A DNA stretch of 64,000 nucleotides, taken from Lewinellaceae bacterium (lineage in GTDB: Bacteria; Bacteroidota; Bacteroidia; Chitinophagales; Saprospiraceae). This document shows, one piece after another, positions 42,635 to 50,513 of the stretch (positions are counted from its first letter, which is position 1; each line of letters begins with the position of its first letter). A program made the translations under genes and the position numbers. The notes under the pieces were generated by a model. That model ran no database searches. It was given only the letters and a program-made list of their open reading frames with translations, and was not told where the DNA came from. The stretch is from positions 372,001 through 436,000 of the forward strand of contig JACJYC010000005.1 in the NCBI GenBank assembly GCA_020636325.1, read 5' to 3'.

Positions 42635-43693
42635 ATGGAACCAAAACTGAATATCTGGATCCGGTACCTGCTGCCGTTGTTCCTGGCCCTTTTCCTGGGC
42701 AGCCTGATCTGGTTGATGGCGCAATTCAGGGAGCCGCCGGGATTCGCCTGGTACGGCTTTGCCTGGTTTGCCCTGACCATCTATGCCATCTGGGAATTCG
42801 GTTGGCGGATCAGCCGGCAGCTGGACCGGGAATCCCCCTGGAGCAAGGGGACTTTCCGCCGGCTGATGATCCAATTGGCGGTCATGAATCTCGGCGGGTT
42901 GTTCATTTTTGACGGGACATTTATCCTGCTCAACTGGTATGAGAACGCCGTTTTACACAGAAACAACCCGCTGGCGCTGATGCATATCCTGGTGGCCTCC
43001 GCCGAAGCGTTCATCATCGTACAGATCTCGGCCAGCATCCAGATCGGCATCCAGTTGCTGTCCAACTGGCAGCAAGCCCGCGTCGAGACCGAACAACTGC
43101 GGAAAGAAAAAGCCGTCAGCAGCCTGGAGGAAATCCGACGGCAGATCGAATCGGGATCATTTGCCGGTGATCTGACCGAGTGGGAGGACGGCCTCGCGCA
43201 GACTCCGGGCCAGGCCGCCGCTTACCTGCAAAGGATCTCCGAAACGTTTGACCAACATCTCCGCCGGCTGGACGGACAACTGGAAGGGGTCCAGGCCGCT
43301 TTGAAGGATGAGCTCCCTGACGGGTATCCCGTGCGCGGCTACGAAACCGAATCCCGGTATAAAACCCGGTTTCTGGTGCGATCCGGCACTAAATTCGTGG
43401 TCATTCCCCGGGAGCAGATCGCCGGATTCTACAAGGACGAGATCGTGCTCCTCATCTCCCGCAACGGCAAGAAGTTTCCCGTGGATGCGTCTCTGGAAGA
43501 GTTGGAAACCCGGCTCTCACCGCGGCATTTTTTCCGGATCAACCGGCAATGTATCGTTCATATTGCTTCGGTGCAGGAAATCCGCCCGGACGGATCGCAG
43601 CTGGCACTCACCATGGAGGTAGATTTCCCGAAGGCCTTGACCGTCAGCCAACGGAACGCGGGCAGTTTTAAGCGGTGGCTGGACGGGGAGTAA
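42635..43693 (+). CDS. membrane-bound LytTR regulator with degenerate histidine-kinase linker
   Basis: A 352-residue protein. Four membrane helices (about 10-30, 36-56, 76-98, 112-135) are followed by a coiled-coil/dimerisation segment ETEQLRKEKAVSSLEEIRRQ. An AAYLQRISETFDQHLRRLDG stretch then resembles the region after the phospho-His of LytS/HisKA-type sensor kinases. The N-P-H-F-L-F-N phospho-acceptor motif and the ATPase domain are absent. A LytTR DNA-binding domain (about 245-350: KFVVIPREQIAGFYKDEIVL, PRHFFRINRQCIVHI) ends the protein. It looks like a one-component transcription factor derived from a LytS/LytR pair. A near-match -7 box (TAACTTCG) lies just upstream of the ATG. Confidence 0.8.
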   Translation: MEPKLNIWIRYLLPLFLALFLGSLIWLMAQFREPPGFAWYGFAWFALTIYAIWEFGWRISRQLDRESPWSKGTFRRLMIQLAVMNLGGLFIFDGTFILLNWYENAVLHRNNPLALMHILVASAEAFIIVQISASIQIGIQLLSNWQQARVETEQLRKEKAVSSLEEIRRQIESGSFAGDLTEWEDGLAQTPGQAAAYLQRISETFDQHLRRLDGQLEGVQAALKDELPDGYPVRGYETESRYKTRFLVRSGTKFVVIPREQIAGFYKDEIVLLISRNGKKFPVDASLEELETRLSPRHFFRINRQCIVHIASVQEIRPDGSQLALTMEVDFPKALTVSQRNAGSFKRWLDGE

Positions 43694-43694
43694 A

Positions 43695-44114
43695 CTACAA
43701 ACCCGCCGCCAGCATATGCTTGTGCGTATCCGTATAATGCCGCAGGCGTACGACCTTGCCCTGGTCGTTGAAGGTCCAGAGGTGCACTTCTTCGTCGCGG
43801 AAATGGCCGCCGGTGGTCAGGATATCGGCCTCAATGACAAATTCAGCTGCAATCTGGCTGCCGCCGTCCATCATGGAAATAATCCGAAATTCCTTAATTT
43901 GGAAGATCTCCGGATTGCCGATCAGCTGAAAGAACGCCAGGACGCCGTCCTTTCCTTTTCTGGATTGCAACCAGGGCACGCCGGCTTTTTGCGCGGAATT
44001 GTCGGCCCAGGATTCCCAGTTGACGTCATCCGCAAGATGGCTGAGAATGGTCGGTATATCGCCTTTGCCGAAGGCTTCGTAAATGGCTTGTACGGTGGGG
44101 AGATTTTGGCTCAT
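43695..44114 (-). CDS. NTF2-like/SnoaL-like protein
   Basis: A 139-residue single-domain protein with the cone-shaped NTF2-like pattern: VQAIYEAFGKGDIPTILSHL, DDVNWESW, GKDGVLAFFQLI, VIEADILTTGG and DEEVHLWTFNDQGKVVRLRHY. Ketosteroid-isomerase-type catalysis or simple ligand binding are both possible; no specific role can be read. It converges with the LytTR gene with a single base between stop codons, which leaves no room for a repeat array, unlike other convergent gaps here. Confidence 0.82.
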   Translation of the reverse strand: MSQNLPTVQAIYEAFGKGDIPTILSHLADDVNWESWADNSAQKAGVPWLQSRKGKDGVLAFFQLIGNPEIFQIKEFRIISMMDGGSQIAAEFVIEADILTTGGHFRDEEVHLWTFNDQGKVVRLRHYTDTHKHMLAAGL

Positions 44115-44164
44115 GATTTTAGTTATCTGGTGAAAAATGGAAGGATTGCCCTTTTTGATCGCTA

Positions 44165-44172
44165 CAAAGTTA
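44165..44172 (-). promoter_or_regulatory. -7 box (TAACTTTG) of the NTF2-like gene
   Basis: CAAAGTTA on the plus strand reads TAACTTTG on the minus strand, 51 bases before the start at 44114. Confidence 0.55.
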
Positions 44173-44368
44173 CCAGGATAATCACCTGGAAATCAATCGC
44201 CTGAAACGTGGTTTTTTGCCTCCCTGAAAAAGGGGAGACCAACGGCCGGGAAAATTATCAGACCGGAAAACAGGCTTTCTCAGCGCCCATCCCGAAAACT
44301 GCACCCGAAAAGAAGCGCCCAAAAGCAAAAAATTGCCTAAACTTGGGATTCAAAACCATCAAAACGAT

Positions 44369-45118
44369 ATGAACCAACGATTGTTATGGCTTGTTGCGGC
44401 AAGCCTTCTCTTCGGGTGCAAGCCCAGCACCCCGCAGGACAATGCCGAGGCCGAAGCCGAACAGGCGCCCGCCTTGAATACCCTTACCGATGCCGAAAAA
44501 AAAGACGGCTGGGAATTGCTCTTTGACGGCCAGACCACTAATGGTTGGCATGTCTACAACCGGGACACCATGGACGGGTGGGCGGTAGAGAACGGGGAAC
44601 TGATCGCGCTGGGTACCGGCGGCCTGAACGGGCACGGCGCCGACATCGTCTCCAATGAAAAATTCGAGAACTTCGACCTGTCGCTGGAATGGAAGGTCTC
44701 CCCGGCCGGCAACAGCGGTGTTTTCTTCAACGTCGTGGAAGACCCCAAGTACGGCGCGATCTACGAAACCGCGCCGGAATACCAGCTGATCGACGACGTC
44801 GGCTTCCCGGAAAAGCTGGAACCCTGGCAGCACAGCGCGGCCAATTACGCCATGCACCCGCCCGCCAAGAGCGCAGCCAAACCGGTCGGCGAATTCAACC
44901 TCACCCGGATCGTGGTCAATAAAGGACACGTAGAGCACTACCTCAACGGCGAGCTGATCGTTTCCTACGACCTCTGGACGCCGGAATGGACCGCCCTGAC
45001 CCAAAGCGGAAAATGGAAGGATTTTCCCGATTACGGAAAGGCCAAATCCGGCCCGATCGGCCTGCAGGATCACGGCAACAAGATCTGGTTCCGCAACATC
45101 AAAATCAAGCGACTCTGA
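44369..45118 (+). CDS. DUF1080 lipoprotein (3-keto-disaccharide hydrolase family), first of pair
   Basis: A 249-residue lipoprotein (lipobox LLFGC, Cys17). The DUF1080 lectin-like fold is marked by GWELLFDGQTTNGWHVYN, AVENGELIALGTGG, FDLSLEWKVSPAGNSGVFF, YETAPEYQLIDD, RIVVNKGHVEHYLNGELIV and GPIGLQDHGNKIWFRNIKI. The family includes hydrolases of 3-keto-glycosides and glycan-binding proteins; the activity of this one is unverified. It acts on the periplasmic or outer side of the cell. The second DUF1080 gene begins one base after its stop, so they are cotranslated partners. Confidence 0.9.
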   Translation: MNQRLLWLVAASLLFGCKPSTPQDNAEAEAEQAPALNTLTDAEKKDGWELLFDGQTTNGWHVYNRDTMDGWAVENGELIALGTGGLNGHGADIVSNEKFENFDLSLEWKVSPAGNSGVFFNVVEDPKYGAIYETAPEYQLIDDVGFPEKLEPWQHSAANYAMHPPAKSAAKPVGEFNLTRIVVNKGHVEHYLNGELIVSYDLWTPEWTALTQSGKWKDFPDYGKAKSGPIGLQDHGNKIWFRNIKIKRL

Positions 45119-45119
45119 T

Positions 45120-45734
45120 ATGCAAAAACTGACCATATGCCTGTTGCTGGCCGGACTGGCCTTCCAGGCTTGCAAAACGCCCGGCGCCATGGGCGGCAAA
45201 AAGGGCATGTCCCTCTTCAACGGCAAGGACCTGACCGGCTGGATCATCTACGGCACCGAAAAATGGTACGTCGACAACGGTGAGCTGGTTTGCGAAAGCG
45301 GCCCCGACGCTCAATACGGCTACCTCGGCACCACGGCGCAATTCAAGGATTTCGACCTGACGGTGGATTTCAGGCAGGAAGCCGAGGGCAACAGCGGGGT
45401 GTTCTTCCGCTGCTCGGTCGAGGGCACCAAGATCACCGGCTGGCAGGCCGAAGTGGCGCCTCCCGGCAAATTCACCGGCGGCATCTACGAATCCTACGGC
45501 CGCGGCTGGCTCATTCAGCCCGACCCCAAGGATGAGAACCTCAAAATGGGCGAATGGAATACCCTGCGCGTCCGTGCCGTAGGCGACGAAGTGACCACCT
45601 GGCTCAACGGCGTGCAGAAGATCACCCTCAAGGATGCCAAGATCGGCGCGGCTACCGGCCAGATCGCCCTCCAGATCCACGACGGCGGCGGGATCAAGGT
45701 GCGGTGGCGGAATTTGTATATTAAAAAACTCTGA
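45120..45734 (+). CDS. DUF1080 lipoprotein, second of pair
   Basis: A 204-residue lipoprotein (lipobox AFQAC, Cys18) with one DUF1080 domain: LFNGKDLTGWIIYG, WYVDNGELVCESG, FDLTVDFRQEAEGNSGVFFR, IYESYGRGWL, LRVRAVGDEVTTWLNGV and GQIALQIHDGGGIKVRWRNL. It is shorter than its upstream partner and only moderately similar, so the pair is an old duplication. One base separates the genes. The stop is followed by an inverted repeat shared with the convergent FAH gene. Confidence 0.9.
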   Translation: MQKLTICLLLAGLAFQACKTPGAMGGKKGMSLFNGKDLTGWIIYGTEKWYVDNGELVCESGPDAQYGYLGTTAQFKDFDLTVDFRQEAEGNSGVFFRCSVEGTKITGWQAEVAPPGKFTGGIYESYGRGWLIQPDPKDENLKMGEWNTLRVRAVGDEVTTWLNGVQKITLKDAKIGAATGQIALQIHDGGGIKVRWRNLYIKKL

Positions 45735-45750
45735 TAATTCAGGAGGAACT

Positions 45751-45814
45751 GAGGAATCGAGGAATTGAGTATTCGGTTCCTCGATTCTTCAGTTCCTCGA
45801 TTCCTCGATTCCTC
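45751..45814. terminator. 19-base inverted repeat between convergent genes
   Basis: Arm GAGGAATCGAGGAATTGAG (45751-45769) pairs with 45796-45814 at 18 of 19 positions. The right arm includes part of the FAH stop codon. Probable bidirectional termination structure built from GAATCGAG repeats. Confidence 0.5.
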
Positions 45815-46649
45815 ATTCCACTTCATTCACCAACCAGCCGATCCCCTCAATCCCGATCCGGACCGTATCCCCGCTTTGCAGGGTGAATTCGTTCGGCGGG
45901 ATGATGCCGGTGCCGGTCATCAGGTAGCAGCCGTGGGGGAAGGACAGCTCGCGGAACAGGAAGCCGGCCAGTTCTTCATGGCCCCGTTTCATCTGGCTGA
46001 TGGGGATGGAATCCGAGAAAACGGATAGCCCCTTCCGGAGGATCTCCAGGGTGATCAGGGTTTCGGGCGGCAGCGGTTTGCCGGGTACGTACAGGCAGGG
46101 GCCGAGCGCCGCCGATCCGTCGTAGGTCTTGGCCTGCGGCAGGTACAGCGGATTTTCGCCTTCGATGCTCCGGGAGCTCATGTCGTTGCCGATGGTATAC
46201 CCGACGATTTTGCCGCCGGAGGTCATGAACAGGGTCAGTTCGGGTTCAGGCACATTCCAGGTTGAATCCTTTCGGATGCGCACCCGGCCGCCGGAAGGCA
46301 CTGCCCGGTAAGCCGGTGATTTGAAGAACAATTCCGGTCTGTCGGCGGCATAAACGCGGTCGTAGAAATCGCCGCCGCCGGCATCTTTGGCTTCCTCCAT
46401 CCTGGCTTCGCGGCTCCGGTAATAGGTTACGCCCGATGCCCAGATCTCCTGGCTTTGAGCCGGAGCAAGCAATTCCTTATCCAACAGTTCGACGGCATCC
46501 GGGATGGGTTCTGCGCCTTCTGTTTCCTTTTCCAGGAATGCATAAAGGTCATCCCGGTTGACGAATTCATCCCAGTTGCGGTTGTTGAACAAGTAAAAAC
46601 GGCGCCCTTTCTCGACGGCGATTCCCCGCTGGAACCTGTAGACTTTCAT
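45813..46649 (-). CDS. FAH family protein, KdaD-like sugar-acid dehydratase
   Basis: A 278-residue protein with the FAH fold in its C-terminal two thirds: ASGVTYYRSREARMEE, PELFFKSPAYRAVPSGG, the metal-ligand region PEPELTLFM, IGNDMSSRSIEGENPLYLPQ and YLMTGTGIIPPNEFTLQSGD. This arrangement resembles 2-dehydro-3-deoxy-D-arabinonate dehydratase (KdaD) and related enzymes acting on keto-deoxy sugar acids. With the pectinesterase and hydrolase genes nearby, a role in sugar-acid breakdown is plausible (inference). It is divergent from the TolB-like gene. Confidence 0.82.
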   Translation of the reverse strand: MKVYRFQRGIAVEKGRRFYLFNNRNWDEFVNRDDLYAFLEKETEGAEPIPDAVELLDKELLAPAQSQEIWASGVTYYRSREARMEEAKDAGGGDFYDRVYAADRPELFFKSPAYRAVPSGGRVRIRKDSTWNVPEPELTLFMTSGGKIVGYTIGNDMSSRSIEGENPLYLPQAKTYDGSAALGPCLYVPGKPLPPETLITLEILRKGLSVFSDSIPISQMKRGHEELAGFLFRELSFPHGCYLMTGTGIIPPNEFTLQSGDTVRIGIEGIGWLVNEVE

Positions 46650-46663
46650 TTTCAGATTTTTTT

Positions 46664-46691
46664 TTTGAAATGGTCGATTTTAGGTATCTTG
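46664..46691 (+). promoter_or_regulatory. candidate promoter of the TolB-like gene
   Basis: TTTG at 46664-46667 and TATCTTG at 46685-46691 are separated by 17 bases, close to the Bacteroidota -33/-7 layout; the -7 box lacks one T. Confidence 0.4.
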
Positions 46692-46742
46692 CAGCACTCC
46701 TGTGCCTGTAACCGCCCAATTTATCCATTAATTTCAATTGTT

Positions 46743-48254
46743 ATGAAATTATTTGCAGGCATTCTTTCCATTCTGACACTGACAAGCATCCAATTGTTCA
46801 TTTCCGGTTGCCATGCCGGCGGAAAATCGCGGCTCGGCATCTTTGAGGGCCACGGCGATATCGGCAAGGTCCGCCATTCCGGCTCGGTGGCGTACAACCC
46901 CAAAACCGGCACGTACCTCATCGCCGGCAGCGGCGAGAATATGTGGTTTGACAAGGATGAGCTCCATTACGTATGGAAAAAGGCCTCCGGGGATATTTCC
47001 CTGGCGGCGGACATTGACTTCATCGGAACGGGCGGAAACCCCCACCGCAAAGCCTGTCTGATCATCCGGCAGGACCTCAGCCCCGATGGCGCTTATGCCG
47101 ATGCGGTCATCCACGGCGACGGGCTGAACTCCATCCAGTACCGCGAAACCAAGGGCGGAATTACCCGCGAGATCCAGTCGGGGGTATCAGCGCCCTCCAG
47201 GATCAAAATTGAGAAAGAAGGCGACTATGTGTCCATGTACCTGGCCGGTGAAGGCGAGCCCCTGCATGCAGCCGGCGGCACCTTCAAGATCAGGATCAGG
47301 GACCCGTTCTATATCGGGTTGGGGGTTTGCGCTCACGACCCCGACGCAGTCGAAAAAGCCGTATTTTCCAATGTTGAGATCCGGGAACTCCGGCCCGATG
47401 ACGGCGCCAACCGGGTGCTGGAAAGCACGCTGGAGACCGTGCCCATCGCGTCGGGCGACCGCCGGGTGGTTTACCATACCCGCGACCATATCGAGGCCCC
47501 CAACTGGTCGGGAGACGGCGGAACCCTGTACTTCAACCAGCAAGGCCATATTTATACCATCCCTGTCGGCGGCGGCAACCCCACCCTGATCCCGACGGGT
47601 ACCGCCAATCAGCTCAATAACGACCACGGCCTGTCCCCCGACGGGAAATTGCTGGCCATCAGCGACCAGTCGCTGGACGGTAAATCCTACATTTACACCG
47701 TGCCTTCCAACGGCGGCATCCCCAGGCGGATCACCGAACGGGGACCTTCCTACTGGCACGGCTGGTCGCCCGACGGAAAGACCCTGGCCTATTGCGGTGA
47801 ACGCAACGGCGAATATGATATTTTCACCATACCGGTGGACGGCGGAGAAGAACGCAGACTGACCACAGCCAAAGGGCTGGACGACGGTCCGGATTATTCG
47901 CCGGACGGCCGGTATATCTACTTCAATTCGGTCCGGTCGGGCCTGATGCAGATCTGGCGCATGCGGGCCGACGGCAGCCGGGAGGAACAGGTGACCAGGG
48001 ATCAGTACAACAATTGGTTCCCCCACCCTTCTCCGGACGGGCAATGGATCGTTTTCCTTTCCTATGAAAAAGAAGTGGAAGGCCATCCCGCCAATCAGGA
48101 CGTCATGCTGCGCATCATGCCAGCGGACGGGGGCGAGATCCGGGTATTGGCCAAGCTTTTCGGCGGGCAAGGTACGATCAACGTCCCGTCCTGGTCGCCG
48201 GACAGTCAAAAGGTGGCTTTTGTGAGTTACCGGATGGCGCGGGTAATGCCGTAA
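46743..48254 (+). CDS. exported TolB-like beta-propeller protein
   Basis: A 503-residue protein. The signal region (MKLFAGILSILTLTSIQLFI) ends in a possible lipobox FISGC. Residues about 25-215 resemble a concanavalin-type DUF1349 domain (DISLAADIDFIGTGGNPHRK, CLIIRQDLSPDGAYADAVIH). The rest is a WD40-like/PD40 propeller with units HGLSPDGKLLAISDQ, WHGWSPDGKTLAYCGE, DYSPDGRYIYFNSVRSG and PHPSPDGQWIVFLSYEK. Such proteins are common companions of glycan-degradation genes but have no fixed enzymatic role. The frame is open upstream to 46455, across the divergent gene; the ATG at 46743 gives the signal sequence. Confidence 0.85.
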   Translation: MKLFAGILSILTLTSIQLFISGCHAGGKSRLGIFEGHGDIGKVRHSGSVAYNPKTGTYLIAGSGENMWFDKDELHYVWKKASGDISLAADIDFIGTGGNPHRKACLIIRQDLSPDGAYADAVIHGDGLNSIQYRETKGGITREIQSGVSAPSRIKIEKEGDYVSMYLAGEGEPLHAAGGTFKIRIRDPFYIGLGVCAHDPDAVEKAVFSNVEIRELRPDDGANRVLESTLETVPIASGDRRVVYHTRDHIEAPNWSGDGGTLYFNQQGHIYTIPVGGGNPTLIPTGTANQLNNDHGLSPDGKLLAISDQSLDGKSYIYTVPSNGGIPRRITERGPSYWHGWSPDGKTLAYCGERNGEYDIFTIPVDGGEERRLTTAKGLDDGPDYSPDGRYIYFNSVRSGLMQIWRMRADGSREEQVTRDQYNNWFPHPSPDGQWIVFLSYEKEVEGHPANQDVMLRIMPADGGEIRVLAKLFGGQGTINVPSWSPDSQKVAFVSYRMARVMP

Positions 48255-48366
48255 ATTGAAAAATTGAAACGATTGTTGGAATGTTCCGAATGTTCCGATT
48301 AGATTGACCAACTGACGAACGCCCATAATCCAATCAATCGAACCAATCGAAAAATCGAAAAATTGA
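48254..48366. repeat. AT-rich dispersed repeat, inverted copy
   Basis: Reverse-complement match to 34190-34300 (blocks ATCAATCGAACCAATCGA and CGAATGTTCCGATTA). It begins directly at the TolB-like stop codon and runs to about 20 bases before the next start. Confidence 0.7.
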
Positions 48367-48382
48367 AAAATCCAACCTTTAA

Positions 48383-49246
48383 ATGAGACATTTATCAGCC
48401 ATCATCGCAGTCATTTGCTGCACAACTGCAATCCTTTCCGCGCAGGACGAGCCGCAGGTCATCCACCTCTGGCCCAACGGCGCACCCGGTTTTGAAGACC
48501 GGAAGGACGAGCCGGAACAGGCCCAGGACTGGTGGGTCAAGAACGTCCACAATCCATCCGTTACCGTGTTCCTTCCGCCGAAGGAGAAAGCCAACGGAAC
48601 CGCGGTGGTCATCTTCCCGGGCGGCGGCCACCGCACGCTGGTCTTCAATTCGGAAGGCCGGGATGCCGCCGTGTACCTCAACAGTCTGGGCATTACCGCA
48701 TTTGCGCTGAAGTACCGGTTGGCCCGGGAGGAAAATTCGCCTTATTCCCTGGATATCCACCCGCAACAGGACGCGTACCGGGCCATCCGGCTGGTACGGC
48801 ACCGGGCGAAGGAATGGGGTATCGACCCGGGCAAGGTAGGCGTAATGGGTTTCTCAGCCGGCGGCGAAGTGGCCGCTTTTGTGGCGTACGGCTCGGGGGC
48901 CGGCGACCCTTCAGCCAAAGATCCCATCGACCGCGAGTCCGGGAAGCCCGACTTTCAGGTCCTGGTCTACCCCGGCCCGCTGGGTGTTCCGGATTCCATC
49001 CAGGCCGGTGACCCGCCGGCGTTCATCGTCGCCGCCATTGACGATGCCTGCTGTTCCGGGCCTGCCATCAGCCTGCTGAACAAGTACCACGCCGCCCAGG
49101 TACCGGCTGAAGCCCATATCTACGGCAAGGGCGGCCACGCTTTCAACATGGGCTACCGGTCCAGTCTGCTGACCCTGAGAAACTGGCCGCAACGACTGAC
49201 GGAATGGCTATTCGACAACGGGTGGCTGACGCCGGGGAAGCGGTAA
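48383..49246 (+). CDS. exported alpha/beta hydrolase (acetylesterase-like)
   Basis: A 287-residue protein with a signal peptide (IIAVICCTTAILSA). The hydrolase core shows the oxyanion strand VVIFPGGGHRTL, the nucleophile elbow VGVMGFSAGGEVAAF, the catalytic Asp in AAIDDACC and the His in GKGGHAFNMGY. This is the BD-FAE/acetyl-xylan-esterase-like group, usually deacetylating plant or algal polysaccharides. It lies between the TolB-like gene and the MFS transporter, on the same strand, and fits an acetylated-glycan cluster. Confidence 0.85.
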   Translation: MRHLSAIIAVICCTTAILSAQDEPQVIHLWPNGAPGFEDRKDEPEQAQDWWVKNVHNPSVTVFLPPKEKANGTAVVIFPGGGHRTLVFNSEGRDAAVYLNSLGITAFALKYRLAREENSPYSLDIHPQQDAYRAIRLVRHRAKEWGIDPGKVGVMGFSAGGEVAAFVAYGSGAGDPSAKDPIDRESGKPDFQVLVYPGPLGVPDSIQAGDPPAFIVAAIDDACCSGPAISLLNKYHAAQVPAEAHIYGKGGHAFNMGYRSSLLTLRNWPQRLTEWLFDNGWLTPGKR

Positions 49247-49260
49247 TGTCAATCTGTTTG

Positions 49261-49268
49261 TACCTTTG
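49261..49268 (+). promoter_or_regulatory. -7 box (TACCTTTG) of the MFS gene
   Basis: Perfect TAnnTTTG match 24 bases upstream of the TTG start at 49292. Confidence 0.6.
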
Positions 49269-49291
49269 AATCCGTACCAAACCACAAACCC

Positions 49292-50467
49292 TTGGCCAAA
49301 GGAATCTTGACCAGAACGGTATGGCTGCTGGGGCTGATCAGCCTGTTCACGGATATGGCCAGCGAGATGCTGTATCCGGTCATGCCGGTTTACCTGGAAA
49401 GCATCGGCTTCTCGGTCGTCCTGATCGGCTTACTGGAAGGACTGGCGGAGGCGACCGCCGGGTTGAGCAAGGGCTATTTCGGGAAATGGTCGGATGCCCG
49501 GCAACTGCGGGCGCCGTTCGTTCAGGCCGGGTACGGCCTCAGCGCCCTTTCCAAGCCGTTGCTCGCCGTCTGGACGGCCCCGTTGTGGGTCTTCTTCGCC
49601 CGCACCACCGACCGGCTGGGCAAAGGCATCCGCACCGGTGCGCGCGATGCGATGCTGGCGCTTGAGGCCACCCCCGATACCAAAGGGCGGGTTTTCGGTT
49701 TCCATAGGAGCATGGACACGCTGGGCGCTGCGATCGGACCGTTGATCGCCCTGGCTTTTTTGCATTTCCACCCGGCTTCGTACGCTGCGCTGTTTCTCCT
49801 GGCTTTTTTCCCGGGATTGCTGGCCATTCTGGCCACTTTATTCCTGAAAGACAAGTTGGCCCCTGTCCCGGAAAAACGGCCTTCAACACCGGGTTTTTTC
49901 AGCTTTTTGCGATACCTTCCGCAGGCCGGGTTGCCGTATCGGCGATTGTTAGCCGGCTTGCTGACCTTTGCGCTGGTCAACAGTTCCGATGTTTTTCTGC
50001 TGCTGATGCTCAAGCACCGGGGTGTTGCCGACGGCGCCCTGATCAGCATCTATATCTTTTACAACCTGGTATACGCACTGGCCGCTTACCCTGCGGGCGC
50101 ACTGGCCGACCGGTGGGGTATGAAGCGCCTTTTCATCGCAGGGCTGGGCTTGTTTGCGGTCGTATACAGCGGAATGGGCTTTGCGGAAGGCATCCCCACA
50201 TTCATCGGCCTGTTCTTTCTGTACGGTCTGTATGCCGCCTGCACGGAAGGCGTCGCGAAAGCCTGGATCAGCAATGTCGTCGATAAAGCCGACCTTGGAA
50301 CAGCCATCGGAACCTATGAAGGGTTGAGAAGCATCACCGCCCTGGTGTCCAGCACCCTGGCCGGCCTGATCTGGTACGGCGCGGGCCCGGAAACGCTATT
50401 CCTGGCAACAGGCATACTGGCAGCCGGAATCGCGGTGTATTTTTGGAAACGAACCAGCACCCCCTAA
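49292..50467 (+). CDS. MFS transporter
   Basis: A 391-residue 12-helix major facilitator. Start block TRTVWLLGLISLFTDMASEM, the helix 2-3 loop GLSKGYFGKWSDARQLRAP and the conserved DRLGKGIRTGARDAMLAL are visible; a second-half equivalent is AGALADRWGMKRLFIAG. The substrate is unknown; position between a hydrolase and a pectinesterase would suit sugar or sugar-acid uptake, but the sequence type is closer to drug/metabolite efflux-like MFS proteins. No ATG lies near, so TTG at 49292 is taken as start; the promoter box 24 bases upstream supports it. Confidence 0.85.
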   Translation: MAKGILTRTVWLLGLISLFTDMASEMLYPVMPVYLESIGFSVVLIGLLEGLAEATAGLSKGYFGKWSDARQLRAPFVQAGYGLSALSKPLLAVWTAPLWVFFARTTDRLGKGIRTGARDAMLALEATPDTKGRVFGFHRSMDTLGAAIGPLIALAFLHFHPASYAALFLLAFFPGLLAILATLFLKDKLAPVPEKRPSTPGFFSFLRYLPQAGLPYRRLLAGLLTFALVNSSDVFLLLMLKHRGVADGALISIYIFYNLVYALAAYPAGALADRWGMKRLFIAGLGLFAVVYSGMGFAEGIPTFIGLFFLYGLYAACTEGVAKAWISNVVDKADLGTAIGTYEGLRSITALVSSTLAGLIWYGAGPETLFLATGILAAGIAVYFWKRTSTP

Positions 50468-50513
50468 CCCCCTTAGTGGCCTAAGTGCCCTTAGTGGTCA
50501 ACAATTCAACATC

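Noticed and set aside
47187..48326. 379-residue minus-strand open frame
   Set aside because: Antisense to the TolB-like propeller gene, with the low-complexity look typical of shadows.
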